50,364 bases of DNA from Planctomycetota bacterium (lineage in GTDB: Bacteria; Planctomycetota; Phycisphaerae; Sedimentisphaerales; Anaerobacaceae): NCBI GenBank assembly GCA_022563885.1, contig JADFMM010000011.1, positions 1-50,364 of the forward strand, in the 5' to 3' direction. The notes beneath the pieces are model-generated. The model ran no database searches, had not been told where the DNA came from, and saw only the letters and a list, made by a program, of their open reading frames with translations. Below, piece after piece: positions 33,508 to 41,570 of this stretch; within the stretch, counting starts at the first letter, position 1, and every line of letters begins with the position of its first letter. The translations under genes and the position numbers were made by a program.

Positions 33508-36500
33508 GGTTTGGTTATGGCCTCATCCAGGTTCATGACGACGCGAGCCAAGGTCACCCAGGTGCCCGCGTCCGCGGGAGCCTGCTCGGCCTTCTCTCCA
33601 AGAATCTCCTCGCTTGACAGCGACTGGGAAGCGAATCGATCCTGCTGCTTCCGGTAGAACGTCGTTAGTTTTTCGAGTTCCTCCCGCGTGGGATAGCGAG
33701 TCAAACACCGCCGGAAGAGATGGGTCATGCGCTCCTCGGTGCTGCCGTCATATTCAGCAATCGATTTCCCCAGCGCTTGGGCCATCTCCATAAACATGGC
33801 ATCATTGAGCAACGTCAGCGACTGCAGAGGCGTATTGGATCGCTCCCGCCTCGGGACGCAAGCCTCTCCGCTGGGCGCATCGAAGGTCATCAGCATGGCA
33901 AAGGGCGCCGTTCGTTTGGCATAGGTGTAGAGGCTGCGCCGGTAGCGGTCGGCGCCGTCACTCGACTTCCATTTCAACTGCCCATAGGCCCCTTCCGTCG
34001 TCACGCTTGGAGGCTGCGGGGGAAATACACTGGGCCCGCCGATCTTGTCCGTCAGGAGTCCGCTGGCCACCAAGGCCGAATCCCGAATCATTTCCGCCTC
34101 CAGCCGCAAGCGTGGTCCCCGGGCCAACAGCCGATTCTCAGGATCGATTTCAAGGTGCGAAGGTGTCACACGTGACGCTTGACGGTAGGTCGCACTCATC
34201 ACGATGGTTTTCAGTAAGGCCTTCATGGACCAGCCTCGCTCCATGAAGTCGACGGCCAACCAGTCGAGTAGATCCGGGTGTGAAGGCCTCTCGCCCTGGG
34301 TGCCAAAATCTTCGGTCGTGGCGACCAGTCCGCGTCCAAAGAGTGCCTCCCAATGGCGATTCACCACCACCCGAGCCGTCAGGGGATTGTCCCGAGACAC
34401 CAACCAGCGGGCCAATCCCAGGCGATTTCGGGGTGCATCGGCCGCGATTCTCGGCAAGGCAGCAGGCACACCGGGCTCGACGGCCTGCCGAGGTTGCAGA
34501 AAATCTCCCCGATGACGTACATAGGTTGTCCTCGGATTCTCGGCAGAACGCTCCTTCATCACCAGGGTCGTGGGAAATTTGGGCATGGATTTCTCGAGTC
34601 TTTCAATGGCCTGGCGCTGCTCTTCGAGTTCCGGAGCCATGGTCGAAAAGTAACGCTTCAACGTGTTCAGTTCGTCCTTACTATGCCGATCCTTCAGCAG
34701 CAGGGCCTGAATCGAATTCGGATAGGCGGCGGCCTGTGCGTCCCGCTGAGAAGTGCCCCAGATGCGAAATCGTCCCAGCCCGGCCGCATAGTAGCGCTCG
34801 AACAACATCTCAACCGTCACGTGATCCACACCGGTGATCGCATGCGTTAGGCGAAAGACGGCACTGTGGTCTCTGCCCTGGCCGCCCTTGATGGACCAAC
34901 CGCTCTGTAAATCGTCATCGAGTGCCTTCTCCGCCTTATTGGCCCCATTGGAAAAACTCTCGGTAGCGGATTGGATTTCGACTTCATGGCCGTCTACGAA
35001 GAGGTGAAAACTGGACAGCCAGAAATCGCCGGCGGGACCTTCATAGTAGACAGTGCCCGGGCCCCCGTTCGGCAGGCGGTCGTCGGCGAGGACTTCCAAA
35101 CGAATCGCACGCAAGCCCTCTAGATCATTTTTTAGCTCAATGCGGTAGGTATCGCTTTTCGTGAAATCTCCGGAGGCGAACACAGAGTGATCCTTCTCGA
35201 CGGCAAGATAGGGTACGTTGCTGGAGGCTTCGGTCGGTTCCAATAGCGTCCATGCCACGGCCTTCGATTGCTCGACGTCGAGCCACTCTGCGAACTTCTC
35301 TTCAAGGTGTTCCCGACGTCGAACCTCCAAGGGCCGCTCATCGGGAATCTCCTTGCCGAAGCGCAGGCGAAACTTGCCGAGCGTGTGGCCGTCGCCGTGG
35401 TGCTGAACCAGCTTGATCGTCCATGCAACAGCCCCTCCACCGGGAATAGCCTGTTTAATAGACTGCTTGAGGAAAAACGTGGCCGTCCGACGGACATTCA
35501 AGGGGTCGACCCCTCCAATCGCCCAGCCGGTATCCGTCTTTCCATCGATGGCATGTTTCGCTGGAAACTTGGGCTGGGCATAATCGACCTGCACGTCGGC
35601 AAATTCGACTTGTATCGGCGAGTCTACGCTCCCGGGAAACGTCACCGAGGCCGCGATCTCGCTCAAGACGAAATTGCCGTTGTCCGCCCGGCCGGGTCCA
35701 CTCTTGGGTAGCGATTCATCCGTCAACGCTTCCAACATCAAATAAGCGATATCGGATTGGGAGGTGTTGAAGCGGAGGGTATAGGTATCCTTTGCGCTGC
35801 GTTTGCCCTTGACCAGGAAGATCCCGCCGTCGATGAGCTCCGCCTCGGCGCCCTGCTCCGAGTGAAACGCCGCGGGCATCTCAGGCTCGAACCATTCGAT
35901 CTCCAGATTCGGTGGAAACTGACCGATCAAATTCGCTTGCATGCGTTGGATCTCTTGTTCAATGGCCTCTCGCCTGGCGAACACATCGGGTTTTGGGATT
36001 TCGATTCGTGGCTCATCGGCGTTGTCCAGAAGGGCCATGAATCGATAGTACTCCTCTTGGGCAATGGGGTCATACTTATGCGAGTGACACTGGGCGCAGG
36101 CCATGGTAAGCCCTAGCCAAGTCGTCGCGGTCACATGCACGCGATCCACCATGGCGTGAAACCGATATTCCAGGGGATCGATGCCGCCCTCTTCGTTGAT
36201 CATGGTGTTACGATGAAACCCCGTGGCGATGACTTGGTCCTTCGTTGCCTGGGGGAGCATGTCACCGGCGATCTGCTCGACCGTAAAACGATCGAAGGCC
36301 ATGTCCTCATTCAACGCGTTGATCACCCAGTCCCGGTAGGCCCAGATGGAGCGGGGCCGATCCTTTTCATAGCCGTTGGTGTCTGCATAGCGGGCAAGAT
36401 CCAGCCAGCGCCGCGCCCATCGTTCACCGAAGTGCGGAGAGGCCAATAGGTGATCGATCAACTGTTCATAGGCATTGGGCGAGGCGTCACGGACGAACCG

Positions 36501-37076
36501 ATCCGCCTGCTCGGGCGTGGGGGGCAATCCGATCAGATCCAAGTAGGCTCGCCTGACCAGGGCATAGCGATCGGCCGGTGGTGAAGGCGAGAGACCGGCC
36601 TGCTCCATTCGGGCCAAAACAAAGAAGTCCATCGCCGTGCTGGGCCACTCCTTCTGCTCGACTGGCGGATAGGGCCTCTGTACCGGCCTGATGAACGACC
36701 AGTGCGGCTGATACGCCGCACCCTCGGCAATCCATCGTTTTAACAGTTCCTTTTGTGGCGTTGTCAAGGGACGTTTGGCCGCGGGAGGCGGCATCACTTC
36801 ACCGGGATCTGCGGACATGATCCTGCGAACCAGTTCGCTTGCCTCAGGATCACCTGGCACAATGGCCGCCTCTCCGGTTTTCGAAGGCCTCAGCGCTCCC
36901 TCCCGCATATCAAAGCGCAATCCCGCCTTGCGCACCTTTTCGTCGGGACCATGACACTCGAAACAATGGAAGGAGAACAGGGGACGAATCTCTCGCTGAA
37001 AATCGACCGATTCGGCTTGCGCGGTGACCGCGCTCGCGAGCGTTACGCAAAGCACAAGTATCCGAATTCCCGTCAT
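33504..37076 (-). CDS. PSD1/DUF1549/DUF1553 planctomycete cytochrome protein
   Basis: The product is 1,190 residues from the ATG at 37076, after which comes a Sec signal (MTGIRILVLCVTLASAVTAQ). The frame is open to 37163, but those residues lack family character. A PSCyt1 haem motif, CFECHG, lies at residues 38-43. DUF1549 follows, with WARRWLDLARYADTNGYEKD and a second CxxCH in CAQCHSHKYDP. DUF1553 forms the C-terminal third (RWLVSRDNPLTARVVVNRHW). Between them two related inserts, about 420-580 and 630-775, each have a YTLRFNT- or YRIELKN-like start and a later DTGW or SGWSIKGG block; they look like discoidin or galactose-binding beta-sandwiches. Usual PSD1 proteins are shorter. It heads the operon with DUF1501. 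Confidence 0.9.
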   Translation of the reverse strand: MTGIRILVLCVTLASAVTAQAESVDFQREIRPLFSFHCFECHGPDEKVRKAGLRFDMREGALRPSKTGEAAIVPGDPEASELVRRIMSADPGEVMPPPAAKRPLTTPQKELLKRWIAEGAAYQPHWSFIRPVQRPYPPVEQKEWPSTAMDFFVLARMEQAGLSPSPPADRYALVRRAYLDLIGLPPTPEQADRFVRDASPNAYEQLIDHLLASPHFGERWARRWLDLARYADTNGYEKDRPRSIWAYRDWVINALNEDMAFDRFTVEQIAGDMLPQATKDQVIATGFHRNTMINEEGGIDPLEYRFHAMVDRVHVTATTWLGLTMACAQCHSHKYDPIAQEEYYRFMALLDNADEPRIEIPKPDVFARREAIEQEIQRMQANLIGQFPPNLEIEWFEPEMPAAFHSEQGAEAELIDGGIFLVKGKRSAKDTYTLRFNTSQSDIAYLMLEALTDESLPKSGPGRADNGNFVLSEIAASVTFPGSVDSPIQVEFADVQVDYAQPKFPAKHAIDGKTDTGWAIGGVDPLNVRRTATFFLKQSIKQAIPGGGAVAWTIKLVQHHGDGHTLGKFRLRFGKEIPDERPLEVRRREHLEEKFAEWLDVEQSKAVAWTLLEPTEASSNVPYLAVEKDHSVFASGDFTKSDTYRIELKNDLEGLRAIRLEVLADDRLPNGGPGTVYYEGPAGDFWLSSFHLFVDGHEVEIQSATESFSNGANKAEKALDDDLQSGWSIKGGQGRDHSAVFRLTHAITGVDHVTVEMLFERYYAAGLGRFRIWGTSQRDAQAAAYPNSIQALLLKDRHSKDELNTLKRYFSTMAPELEEQRQAIERLEKSMPKFPTTLVMKERSAENPRTTYVRHRGDFLQPRQAVEPGVPAALPRIAADAPRNRLGLARWLVSRDNPLTARVVVNRHWEALFGRGLVATTEDFGTQGERPSHPDLLDWLAVDFMERGWSMKALLKTIVMSATYRQASRVTPSHLEIDPENRLLARGPRLRLEAEMIRDSALVASGLLTDKIGGPSVFPPQPPSVTTEGAYGQLKWKSSDGADRYRRSLYTYAKRTAPFAMLMTFDAPSGEACVPRRERSNTPLQSLTLLNDAMFMEMAQALGKSIAEYDGSTEERMTHLFRRCLTRYPTREELEKLTTFYRKQQDRFASQSLSSEEILGEKAEQAPADAGTWVTLARVVMNLDEAITKP

Positions 37077-37246
37077 TAAACCGTGATCTCTTCCTTCGGA
37101 TGCCAGAGCTACGAGCCAGGCCGATTCTTCGACTTCAGTATCTATCCCTGGTCGCCTTGTCATTACCCACCGGCGAAAAAATGATAGTTCGTGCCAGTAT
37201 TGGCTGGCTATTATGGCTGACCTGGTGATTATAGGAGATCTTGAGC
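37077..37246. other. Divergent spacer between PSD1 and the AAA_14 relic
   Basis: The PSD1 operon must start here on the minus strand. No confident promoter was identified. An AGGAGA at 37233-37238 serves the relic at 37247. Confidence 0.4.
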
Positions 37247-37423
37247 ATGTTTACACGTGATATTATTGGCTCCCTTGATGAGTGGAGGCGGAACACCGAA
37301 AGAAAGCCACAAACCCTCCTCGCTGCTCGACAGCGGGGTACAACTGCTGAATCCGTTCTACTCAACCTGCATTTGGATCAGGCCATCAATCTCCGCCTTT
37401 CCCGCTACGGTTCGTTGAGATGA
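37247..37423 (+). pseudogene. N-terminal relic of an AAA_14/DUF4143 ATPase running into rarD
   Basis: The frame begins MFTRDIIGSLDEWRRNTERK, which closely fits the start of AAA_14/DUF4143 ATPases ('MF.RDI...L..W......RKPL.LRGARQVGKT'). The expected Walker A has decayed to PQTLLAARQRGTT, and the rest is unrelated. A good AGGAGA lies 8 bases before the ATG. The stop codon at 37421-37423 overlaps the rarD ATG as ATGA, so the remaining leader ORF could be translated and coupled to rarD. The comparison is from memory of the family. Confidence 0.6.
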
Positions 37424-38304
37424 CGAACCGAGGGAAATGGTATGCCATTGCGGCCTATGGTCTCTGGGGCCTGTTTCCGCTCTATTGGAAACAGCTCACC
37501 TCTGTTGTGCCGCTGACACAAGTGCTCGGACATCGCGTGGTCTGGTCCTTCCTCGTCTTGCTGATCATCATTCGCCTAAGAAAACATGGATCCCTCTTGA
37601 GGGAGGCGCTGCATAGCCCCCGAGAGTGGTTCACCTATGCTCTAGCCGCGGTCTTGCTCGGTTCGAACTGGCTTCTCTTCATCTGGGCTTTGATGTCCGA
37701 CTTCGTCGTGGAAGCCAGCCTGGGCTATTTCATCAACCCCCTGCTGAACGTGCTGATGGGCGTCGTTTTTCTTCGCGAACGGCTGCGAAGGGGACAGTGG
37801 TTCGCAGTGGGACTGGCCGCCAGCGGTGTGCTCTACCTAACGTTTATCTATGGCGCCCTGCCTTGGATCGCTCTGGTGCTGGCCACCTCTTTCGGACTCT
37901 ACGGGTTCATCAAGAAAACCGCCCGGCTGGGACCCATCGACAGTTTGACATTCGAGATGGGCCTCTTATTCCTACCGGCGCTGCTGTACCTGATCTGGAC
38001 CGATGTCACAGGAGAGGCAGCCTTCTTTCACTCCGGATTCAAAGCCGATTGCTTCATGGTGTGTGCGGGCGTTGTCACCACCGTCCCCCTGCTGCTATTT
38101 GGGGCCGCCACCCGACGGATCCCTCTGTCGTTGATCGGCATGATTCAGTACTTGGCCCCCACGATGCACTTGCTGTTGGGCGTCTTTCTTTATCACGAAC
38201 CCTTCACGCGTGCCAGATTGATCGGTTTCAGCTTTATCTGGATGGCGCTGGTGGTCTTCGCACTCGAAGGGCTCTATACCCTCAAGAAATCAAACGACAA
38301 ATAA
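37420..38304 (+). CDS. rarD: EamA-family transporter RarD
   Basis: RarD is a DMT/EamA permease first linked to chloramphenicol sensitivity; the physiological substrate is unclear. The 294-residue protein has about ten hydrophobic helices. The N-terminal MTNRGKWYAIAAYGLWGLFP and LGHRVVWSFLVLL are the signature RarD opening, and QYLAPTMHLLLGVFLYHEPF is the conserved C-terminal motif. The ATG at 37420 overlaps the stop of the upstream relic. A MITE-like element lies 38 bp downstream. Confidence 0.94.
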   Translation: MTNRGKWYAIAAYGLWGLFPLYWKQLTSVVPLTQVLGHRVVWSFLVLLIIIRLRKHGSLLREALHSPREWFTYALAAVLLGSNWLLFIWALMSDFVVEASLGYFINPLLNVLMGVVFLRERLRRGQWFAVGLAASGVLYLTFIYGALPWIALVLATSFGLYGFIKKTARLGPIDSLTFEMGLLFLPALLYLIWTDVTGEAAFFHSGFKADCFMVCAGVVTTVPLLLFGAATRRIPLSLIGMIQYLAPTMHLLLGVFLYHEPFTRARLIGFSFIWMALVVFALEGLYTLKKSNDK

Positions 38305-38342
38305 GAGGCAGCGGATGAGGTCTGGACTTGGAATGGTGCTTA

Positions 38343-38582
38343 GGGAACGGCAAGAAATAACTTGGACTTTTGAATGCTCAATTGCACCCCATCTTTGATC
38401 GCTTCTCAATCGCGAAAACAGCGGCTTCCTTGGGTCAAACCTAGCTGCGATAGCAGCATAAAAAGCATCCCAAGCAATCCGCGACGTAGGACAGCTACGC
38501 CTGTGGTTTCGCTCAATCGGGCGCGACCGAATATGGGGCACACTTGGACCCCAAATTGTCCAACTTATTTCTTGCCGATCCC
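38343..38582. mobile_element. MITE-like inverted-repeat element, family 1, copy B (240 bp)
   Basis: This is the second copy of the element at 17971-18150, in the opposite orientation. The ends are GGGAACGGCAAGAAATAA and, on the other strand, GGGATCGGCAAGAAATAA. It differs from copy A by a central block of 60 bp. Short frames on both strands cross it (for example 38290-38541 minus), with a similar frame over copy A and the 60-bp block in frame, but there is no ribosome-binding site or known motif. It follows rarD and precedes a gene on the other strand. Confidence 0.82.
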
Positions 38583-38683
38583 TTATTGGCTCAATACGGC
38601 CAGTCTAGTGCTTCCAGCTTTTCTTGACAAAAATGTAATCTTTGGCAAGCACAGATCAGGGATTTACGGTTGATTCTTTGCCA

Positions 38684-40651
38684 CTAGTCCGGATAGCCCC
38701 GAAACCGGAAGAGTCTCTGCGTCCCCGGAATTCTCGTAAGCTCGAAATCGATGACATGTTGGCTGCCCTCATTCTTGACCTCTTTCGAGATGGCCGACCA
38801 ATAGCCCGCAGCGGATGCCTTGAGTTGCAGGGTCTCCGGCTCTGCTTCGCCATAGCTCAGTTCATATGTCCCATTGGTAAAGTCGCCCCTCCCCCCGCGC
38901 AGTCGCATGCTCTGCACACTATCCACAAAGGTGATTACAAAGCTGGGGATTTGCTCACCGCTCTCTGCGTCGACGACCTTCCCTCGCACTTGTAGGGCTC
39001 GCCTCAAATGAATAGAGACTTCGTCCTCGGATGCCGCCGCCACAAAATTTCTTGCACTGACGTAACCCCGTTTCATGATAGTGAAGCGAACATCGTTGTT
39101 CGGCATGTTCGGTACCTTAAATATACCCAGTTTCTCGGTATCCACCATACGCATATCATAGTATGGATGCTCCCGCAGTGGTTTGGCCGAAAACTCGGCC
39201 CCTCCAATCGGCTGTTCGTCTAAGTTTACTACGCGAAACGATATGGTTCTTCCCCGCTCCAAGCGAAATTCCAGGGGCCGGAGGTTCTGTTGAGGGTCAA
39301 AGGGTTGTAGTGCAGGTGCGTAGTCCGGTGCCTCAACAACGACGGCTGATGCACCACGATAGTCGGACTCGTCTTTTGAGCACATCAGACGAAATCCTCC
39401 TGATTCATCCGTCAGCGTATAGATGAGATCGTGGCTTTGTTGCATCAGCATCACGGTCGCCCTCTCGACAGGGCGCCCCTGGTCATTGTACACGTTTCCT
39501 GTCAGTGTCAGCCCTTTGGCAAGAACCCTGCTATGATTGAGAGCTTGAGCGTTGAGTAACGCTTCGCCACTGATTCGTCTCTTTCGTCCATTATTACCGC
39601 CATAGTCTGGGTGTTTGATACTCAAGTAAATCCGTTCAACGCCGAAGGGTAGGCCCTCCACCTTCCAACGTCCCTCTGAATCTGTATGAACACAGCGACT
39701 GACAGAGACCATGCCACCTTGTAGATTCGTTTCTGGCGAAAAGATAATACCAGGACGCGCAGAAGTAGAAGCTTGCAGATTGACCTCTGCCGAAGCAATG
39801 CCGTGACCCTCAGAGTCTTGGACGATTCCACCGGCGGACATGCCTCTTCTCATTTCGAACACGTGCCGCTCCGGCAGATTCGAGCCCGGGCGGTTCTCCC
39901 AGGTGATTGGAGAAAAGCCCTGCTTTTGGGCATTGATGAGTAGTATGTTCGGTTTGTGTGGAAGCCTTGTCTGGCAGCGTCCCTGAGCATTGGTGACTTG
40001 TATCGTCTGGTAGGGGAGATCAGTGTCCTGATAGGTAAAATCACCGACAATCACCACCGCATCGCCCATAGGCTTCTGGCTCTCTTGATCAAGCACGGTA
40101 ATCTCAATTGGGTCCATTTCACCGCCTACCGAGTCAATACCACCAGACGGCTCTGCCAAAAGCTTCAAGTGAATGCGAAAGCGTGTTGCATGTCTGCGTC
40201 CCCGACAGGTTATCCAACTAAGCTTCAGGGTGGCGTGTCGCATACTTGTCTCGTTTACATCATTGGGTATAGCCGTAAACAGCGATACTGGGTCGCCAGA
40301 GTTTTTCAGCACCTGGTTATTTCCGTCGAGCAATTCTACCTTCATTTGCCAAGTTATTTCTTTCGCAGGCAACCAACCAACAGACGCTGTCACACTCCAA
40401 GCATGGCCAGCCGTATTCTCAAGTCGTATCGATTTGACCACCAGAAGCTCAGGGTATTTGGAGGTACCTACCACCCTATCGACAGGAAGGTCCTCCTGAA
40501 AGGCTAGCGCTCCTTCATATACAAATGAGCCGGGAGATGGGTTACTGCCAACCTCCCTGCCCGATGTGTGAGTGCCCGACTCCGCACTCACCGCCGAGCC
40601 AACCCAAGCTATCATCGCTACCGCTGTAATGAACTCCACACTTGTCCGCAT
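38684..40651 (-). CDS. Secreted protein with carboxypeptidase-regulatory-like repeats
   Basis: The product is about 655 residues from the ATG at 40651, which has AGGAGAAG seven bases upstream; an upstream ATG-type frame to 40729 is disfavoured. The signal peptide is MRTSVEFITAVAMIAWVGSA. Several beta-sandwich repeats of the CarboxypepD_reg type follow: GIVQDSEGHGIASAEVNLQA, GNVYNDQGRPVERATVML and GKVVDAESGEQIPSFVITF. There is no visible catalytic motif. In Planctomycetota such proteins are common, often large and of unknown role, and may bind extracellular polymers. Confidence 0.83.
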   Translation of the reverse strand: MRTSVEFITAVAMIAWVGSAVSAESGTHTSGREVGSNPSPGSFVYEGALAFQEDLPVDRVVGTSKYPELLVVKSIRLENTAGHAWSVTASVGWLPAKEITWQMKVELLDGNNQVLKNSGDPVSLFTAIPNDVNETSMRHATLKLSWITCRGRRHATRFRIHLKLLAEPSGGIDSVGGEMDPIEITVLDQESQKPMGDAVVIVGDFTYQDTDLPYQTIQVTNAQGRCQTRLPHKPNILLINAQKQGFSPITWENRPGSNLPERHVFEMRRGMSAGGIVQDSEGHGIASAEVNLQASTSARPGIIFSPETNLQGGMVSVSRCVHTDSEGRWKVEGLPFGVERIYLSIKHPDYGGNNGRKRRISGEALLNAQALNHSRVLAKGLTLTGNVYNDQGRPVERATVMLMQQSHDLIYTLTDESGGFRLMCSKDESDYRGASAVVVEAPDYAPALQPFDPQQNLRPLEFRLERGRTISFRVVNLDEQPIGGAEFSAKPLREHPYYDMRMVDTEKLGIFKVPNMPNNDVRFTIMKRGYVSARNFVAAASEDEVSIHLRRALQVRGKVVDAESGEQIPSFVITFVDSVQSMRLRGGRGDFTNGTYELSYGEAEPETLQLKASAAGYWSAISKEVKNEGSQHVIDFELTRIPGTQRLFRFRGYPD

Positions 40652-40998
40652 CGTTCTTCTCCTAAGTTTTCTCGAATCACTGCCACCATGAACTGCCTGC
40701 TTAAAGCCCCTAACAACATAATTCCGCATTCAAACGGCTTATTCTACGTCTGGACGGCGTCAGGCTCCATCGACCATCCTCGGATGGCTTGCGTCGAGTT
40801 CCCCACGCTGGCGCTCCGGAGAAGCCTTGCCAGACGCAGAAACGCTCGTTCTTGGTGCGACGATTCATTTTGATAGGCACTCTAAGCCTCTCATGCATGG
40901 CATGTGTTAGTGAAAGGTGTGCCAGTCGCAGTAACTTCACCATTGGACATTCCTGTTCGATATTCTGCGCTTCGTTTCTGCAGGGAATGATCGGTGGT
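40652..40998. repeat. Spacer with diverged family 2 core and NFTxGHS repeat
   Basis: No gene is supported in this 347-bp spacer. Bases 40736-40880 are similar to the core of the full family 2 element (TTGCCAGACG followed by AAACGCTCG on this strand). Bases 40928-40973 hold the repeat that recurs at 16152-16196, encoding SNFTIGHSCSIFC in one frame. The NTF2-like gene ends at 40999, minus strand, so a promoter for the regulatory-like gene also lies in this spacer. Confidence 0.6.
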
Positions 40999-41502
40999 CT
41001 ACTTCAGTTTATTCCATTCCTCTTCGGTGGCCTTCGATTTCTGGTATTCCATCATGATTTTCCAGTCCTTCTTTTTGATAAGCAGGGCTTCAAAGTGGAT
41101 GTAATCTCTGACGGTCTTTCCATCAGCACTCACTGTGGAATAGAGAAACATCCCCGTCTCGTGCGCCGTCGTCTCATCACCCAGGCGCTGGCTGAATCTA
41201 AACGAGACACTCGCTTTGATCTTACCCGACTTCGTATCGATAAACCCCTGTTGCCACTTCATCAGCGCTATGGCCAAGGGATAGGCCTCACTGCGCGTGC
41301 CAGCCACCAGAACGCCGTCGGGATGACAAGTCGCTCGATAGCCTTCAAAGTCCCCCTTATTGACACAACGAGACACTTCAGACCAGTAAGCATCTAATTC
41401 CTTAATCCTCTGTTGGCTTATCTCCACCCCGTTGACGCCTTCTGCAGCAGCGACCACCGGGACGATAATTGACATGAAGAATAAAACGCTCATCTTTTTC
41501 AT
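40999..41502 (-). CDS. Exported NTF2/SnoaL-like small protein
   Basis: The product is 167 residues from the ATG at 41502, preceded by AGAAAGGA at a good distance; a TTG seven codons upstream is possible. A Sec signal (KKMSVLFFMSIIVPVVAAAE) is followed by an NTF2-like alpha+beta domain. The first helix KELDAYWSEVSRCVNKGDFE, then YRATCHPDGVLV and a beta-sheet with SVSFRFSQRL and TTAHETGMFLYS, fit DUF4440/SnoaL-like folds. Members bind small molecules or act as cyclases; no catalytic residue is clear here. It is followed by a family 2 mini-element and the ceramidase-like gene on the same strand. Confidence 0.72.
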   Translation of the reverse strand: MKKMSVLFFMSIIVPVVAAAEGVNGVEISQQRIKELDAYWSEVSRCVNKGDFEGYRATCHPDGVLVAGTRSEAYPLAIALMKWQQGFIDTKSGKIKASVSFRFSQRLGDETTAHETGMFLYSTVSADGKTVRDYIHFEALLIKKKDWKIMMEYQKSKATEEEWNKLK

Positions 41503-41528
41503 ATGCTTTTCCTTTCTGGACAAGGCAT

Positions 41529-41560
41529 TAGGCTGTGTCGGAGTTTTCCGACAAAGCCTA
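41529..41560. repeat. Minimal family 2 palindrome (32 bp)
   Basis: TAGGCTGTGTCGGA is followed by a short loop and TCCGACAAAGCCTA, giving a 14-bp stem with one mismatch. The ends match the family 2 termini but no inner sequence remains. It lies between two minus-strand genes and could fold as a terminator-like hairpin. Confidence 0.72.
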
Positions 41561-41570
41561 GTGCGTCTTC

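Noticed and set aside
40789-41397. A 202-codon plus-strand frame over the NTF2-like gene
   Set aside because: It covers repeats and then the antisense of the NTF2-like gene; only the SNFTIGHS part is of interest, as a repeat.
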